NCBI GenBank assembly: GCA_023426145.1
Contig: JAFABG010000031.1
Location: 124,001 to 188,000 of the forward strand
Length of the DNA: 64,000 nucleotides
Origin: Bacteroidota bacterium
GTDB taxonomy: Bacteria > Bacteroidota > Bacteroidia > Bacteroidales > Bacteroidaceae
Reading direction: 5' to 3'
This document shows, in pieces, positions 62,325 to 64,000 of the stretch. Position 1 is the first letter of the stretch. Every line of letters begins with the position of its first letter. Below the pieces are notes generated by a model. That model was not told where the DNA came from, searched no databases, and saw only the letters and a list, made by a program, of their open reading frames with translations. The position numbers were made by a program, and so were the translations under genes.

Positions 62325-64000
62325 TTACCATTTTGGAATAGCAAACAGGTTGTGGAAGGTAAATTTAGCTTCCATTGAGGTGCTGAATCCGAGTTCTTTG
62401 ATCACATCTCCAACAGGAGTTCCAAAAGCACATCCCGCGTCCTTCGTCTTACCATAGCAATTCCAAAGTTCTAGGCGATATTTAGGAGCTTCATTAGCAT
62501 CGAGCACCTTAGTTGCATCGAAGGTTACTGAGCTACCGTCTAGATAGAAATTATCAAGTGTGGCATGCATGCCAGGGAAGAAGCTATAGATATCGGGCAC
62601 TTCAATGAACGTCATAATAGACCCCTCAGCATAGTTTGTTGATTCGTATTTGATATCGAATGATGGGTTAACAATGCTGTATTGGAAGTTTTCATACTTA
62701 ACCTCGAATGTGGTGCCTTTATTATATCCCCAGTCGCTTGTCCATGATGGATTTACTGTTACTAAGCTTGGCGTATATGTGCCTGTTCCATTGCTACTAG
62801 TTATGATAGTATAAGTGATTTCCAGTGAATTGCTAAAGTGGAATGCTGGATCGGATCCCACATTCTGTGAATTGCTAAATGCACTGTTCAATACTTTGTC
62901 GCCAGAAGCTCCTTTACCCCATATATTGAAAAGCTCTATGCGGTAATTACCATTATTTTCAATGTCTCCATAGAAGAAGTTATTTGCATTGAAAGGAATA
63001 GCGGTGCCATCGCATTTTATTGCGTCGATACGAACAAATGACTTAGGATATTTCGTGAGAAGGGTCTGGAAATCAAGAGTGAATACCATAGCTCCGGCAC
63101 AAGAACCTTCATATTTGAACGTATGTTGACCTGCCAATTCTGCTGGCGCTATCTGAGCTACAGCAGCTCCCCAAGTTCCGCCCCAGTCACTTCCTACACA
63201 AAGTAAAGATACAGGAATCTTTGCGTCTGCTTCAGCTTTGCGCTGGCTGTAGTAGTTCACAGAATAGGCGTAACCGTCATTATTCGGCAAAGCAATTTGG
63301 AGTCCATCACTTGTTAGCGATAGAATTTTTAGTTTGCCACTTTTCACAGCTACCCAAGTATTGGCACAAAGCACATTGATATCGATGTCGATAACTTTGT
63401 TGGTTTCATCAATGGTATATTTACCAGTCTCGTCGGTCGCTTTTCCGTCATCGGCTAAACGGTGGATATTTACTGTCCCGTTTTCAAGGAATTCCATGTA
63501 TCCGTAGTCGGTTCCATAAGTATATCCAATCCAACCATTACCAGTACCCATTTCCCAATGAATTTGTTGTTCGATATTGGGTTGTTTATTTGATACTGTT
63601 CCCCAATTATCTGTATCTCCCCACTGAGTGAATGGGCCTTCAAATACATGTTGCTCACCATCTTGCCCATTGTCAATATACCATTTGCCATAGAGCATTG
63701 ATCGGTTAAACGGAACATTCTTGGCTGTAGACACCGCGCGAACAGTCATTGCCTGATATACAGCCGTAGTGGTTTTGGTATTAGTGCTGGCATTGAACTG
63801 ATAGCTGATAGCAAATTTGTGATCATTTGGGTTTATGGTACCTGTTAGATAATAGCCTTCTGTGCTTTCGCCTTTTACCTCACTACCAATACGCGATCCT
63901 GCTGCTGGGAGGAATATCCAGTTGCCATTAGGCCCGGTAAGTTTATACCCGGTGACACCATCTTGTTCAGTCCATTCTTTGGTACAAAGTGCAAATAGCT
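62325..64000 (-). CDS. Large FISUMP-like/beta-domain surface protein, N-terminus beyond window (partial)
   Basis: The frame is open from the stop at 62325 to the right end of the window (558 codons), so the first visible ATG at 63749 is internal. The first visible part reads FALCTKEWTEQDGVTGYKL, then TGPNGNWIFLPAAGSRIG, a FISUMP-like fold with its GYKxTGPNGN and FLPAAG signatures. It is followed by two homologous beta-domains, each with an N-G/D-N-Y-R-I/L-E-L motif (NYRIELFNIWGKGASG and KYRLELWNCYGKTKDAG) and each ending in a strand with SNSLEITYTI or STSMEAKFTF. No catalytic motif is seen. It is probably a secreted or surface binding protein; the function and full length are unknown. Confidence 0.6.
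   Translation of the reverse strand, partial: LFALCTKEWTEQDGVTGYKLTGPNGNWIFLPAAGSRIGSEVKGESTEGYYLTGTINPNDHKFAISYQFNASTNTKTTTAVYQAMTVRAVSTAKNVPFNRSMLYGKWYIDNGQDGEQHVFEGPFTQWGDTDNWGTVSNKQPNIEQQIHWEMGTGNGWIGYTYGTDYGYMEFLENGTVNIHRLADDGKATDETGKYTIDETNKVIDIDINVLCANTWVAVKSGKLKILSLTSDGLQIALPNNDGYAYSVNYYSQRKAEADAKIPVSLLCVGSDWGGTWGAAVAQIAPAELAGQHTFKYEGSCAGAMVFTLDFQTLLTKYPKSFVRIDAIKCDGTAIPFNANNFFYGDIENNGNYRIELFNIWGKGASGDKVLNSAFSNSQNVGSDPAFHFSNSLEITYTIITSSNGTGTYTPSLVTVNPSWTSDWGYNKGTTFEVKYENFQYSIVNPSFDIKYESTNYAEGSIMTFIEVPDIYSFFPGMHATLDNFYLDGSSVTFDATKVLDANEAPKYRLELWNCYGKTKDAGCAFGTPVGDVIKELGFSTSMEAKFTFHNLFAIPKW

Noticed and set aside
1..64000. CRISPR arrays, transposases, phage genes and toxin-antitoxin pairs.
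   Set aside because: None was seen: no regularly spaced repeats, no transposase motifs, and no small gene pairs with such features.

Overview
This window looks like the chromosome of a Bacteroidales bacterium, most likely a Bacteroides-type gut species. The evidence is a SusC/SusD polysaccharide-utilisation locus (PUL), many lipoproteins, a fused SecDF, a KorAB 2-oxoacid:ferredoxin oxidoreductase, and repeated use of the Bacteroides promoter form TTTG-N18..20-TAnnTTTG. No insertion sequence, phage gene or CRISPR array was seen.

Positions 1-21916 are accessory carbohydrate-use DNA, all on the + strand. They start inside a GH43 gene and continue with an IPT/TIG-NHL lipoprotein, SusC, SusD and a DUF4973/DUF4361-type lipoprotein, ending at a strong terminator. 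A pair of unusual lipoproteins follows: one fimbrillin-like, the other joining a fimbrillin-like N-terminal part to an endonuclease/exonuclease/phosphatase (EEP) domain. Then come a GH2 glycosidase, a secreted GH130, a GH105 unsaturated-uronyl hydrolase, a secreted 677-residue protein I cannot assign, a FAD-dependent oxidoreductase with a twin-arginine leader, and a second GH43. Internal promoters and terminators suggest four or five transcription units. The enzymes point to a branched, uronic-acid- and probably mannose-containing plant polysaccharide or gum, but the substrate is inferred. No SusR-like, hybrid two-component or ECF/anti-sigma regulator lies in the window.

Positions 21932-64000 are mostly core genome: yifB with a TlpA-like lipoprotein that lacks its redox cysteines, an OmpA/TPR lipoprotein, xerD divergent from aroQ-pyk-O-methyltransferase-rbfA-FtsX permease, a methyltransferase/RsgA pair behind a structured leader, korAB, tRNA-Arg(CCT), secDF, an operon of two rhomboids, a membrane EEP protein and an M3 peptidase, hup, argS, topA, an HU-like regulator behind an array of GAAC/GTTC palindromes, an outer-membrane barrel/TPR pair, a NUDIX hydrolase, ahpC-ahpF, amt, an inositol-phosphatase family gene and comF. 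The window ends inside a large repetitive protein on the - strand.

The points most worth a second look are the ahpF reading-frame break, the palindrome array before the HU-like gene, the fimbrillin-EEP fusion inside the PUL, the unassigned toroid-like PUL protein, the leader ORF and hairpin before the methyltransferase/GTPase pair, and the cysteine-less TlpA-like protein. Several start codons were moved downstream because the longest reading frame starts inside or upstream of a recognisable promoter -7 element or signal peptide.
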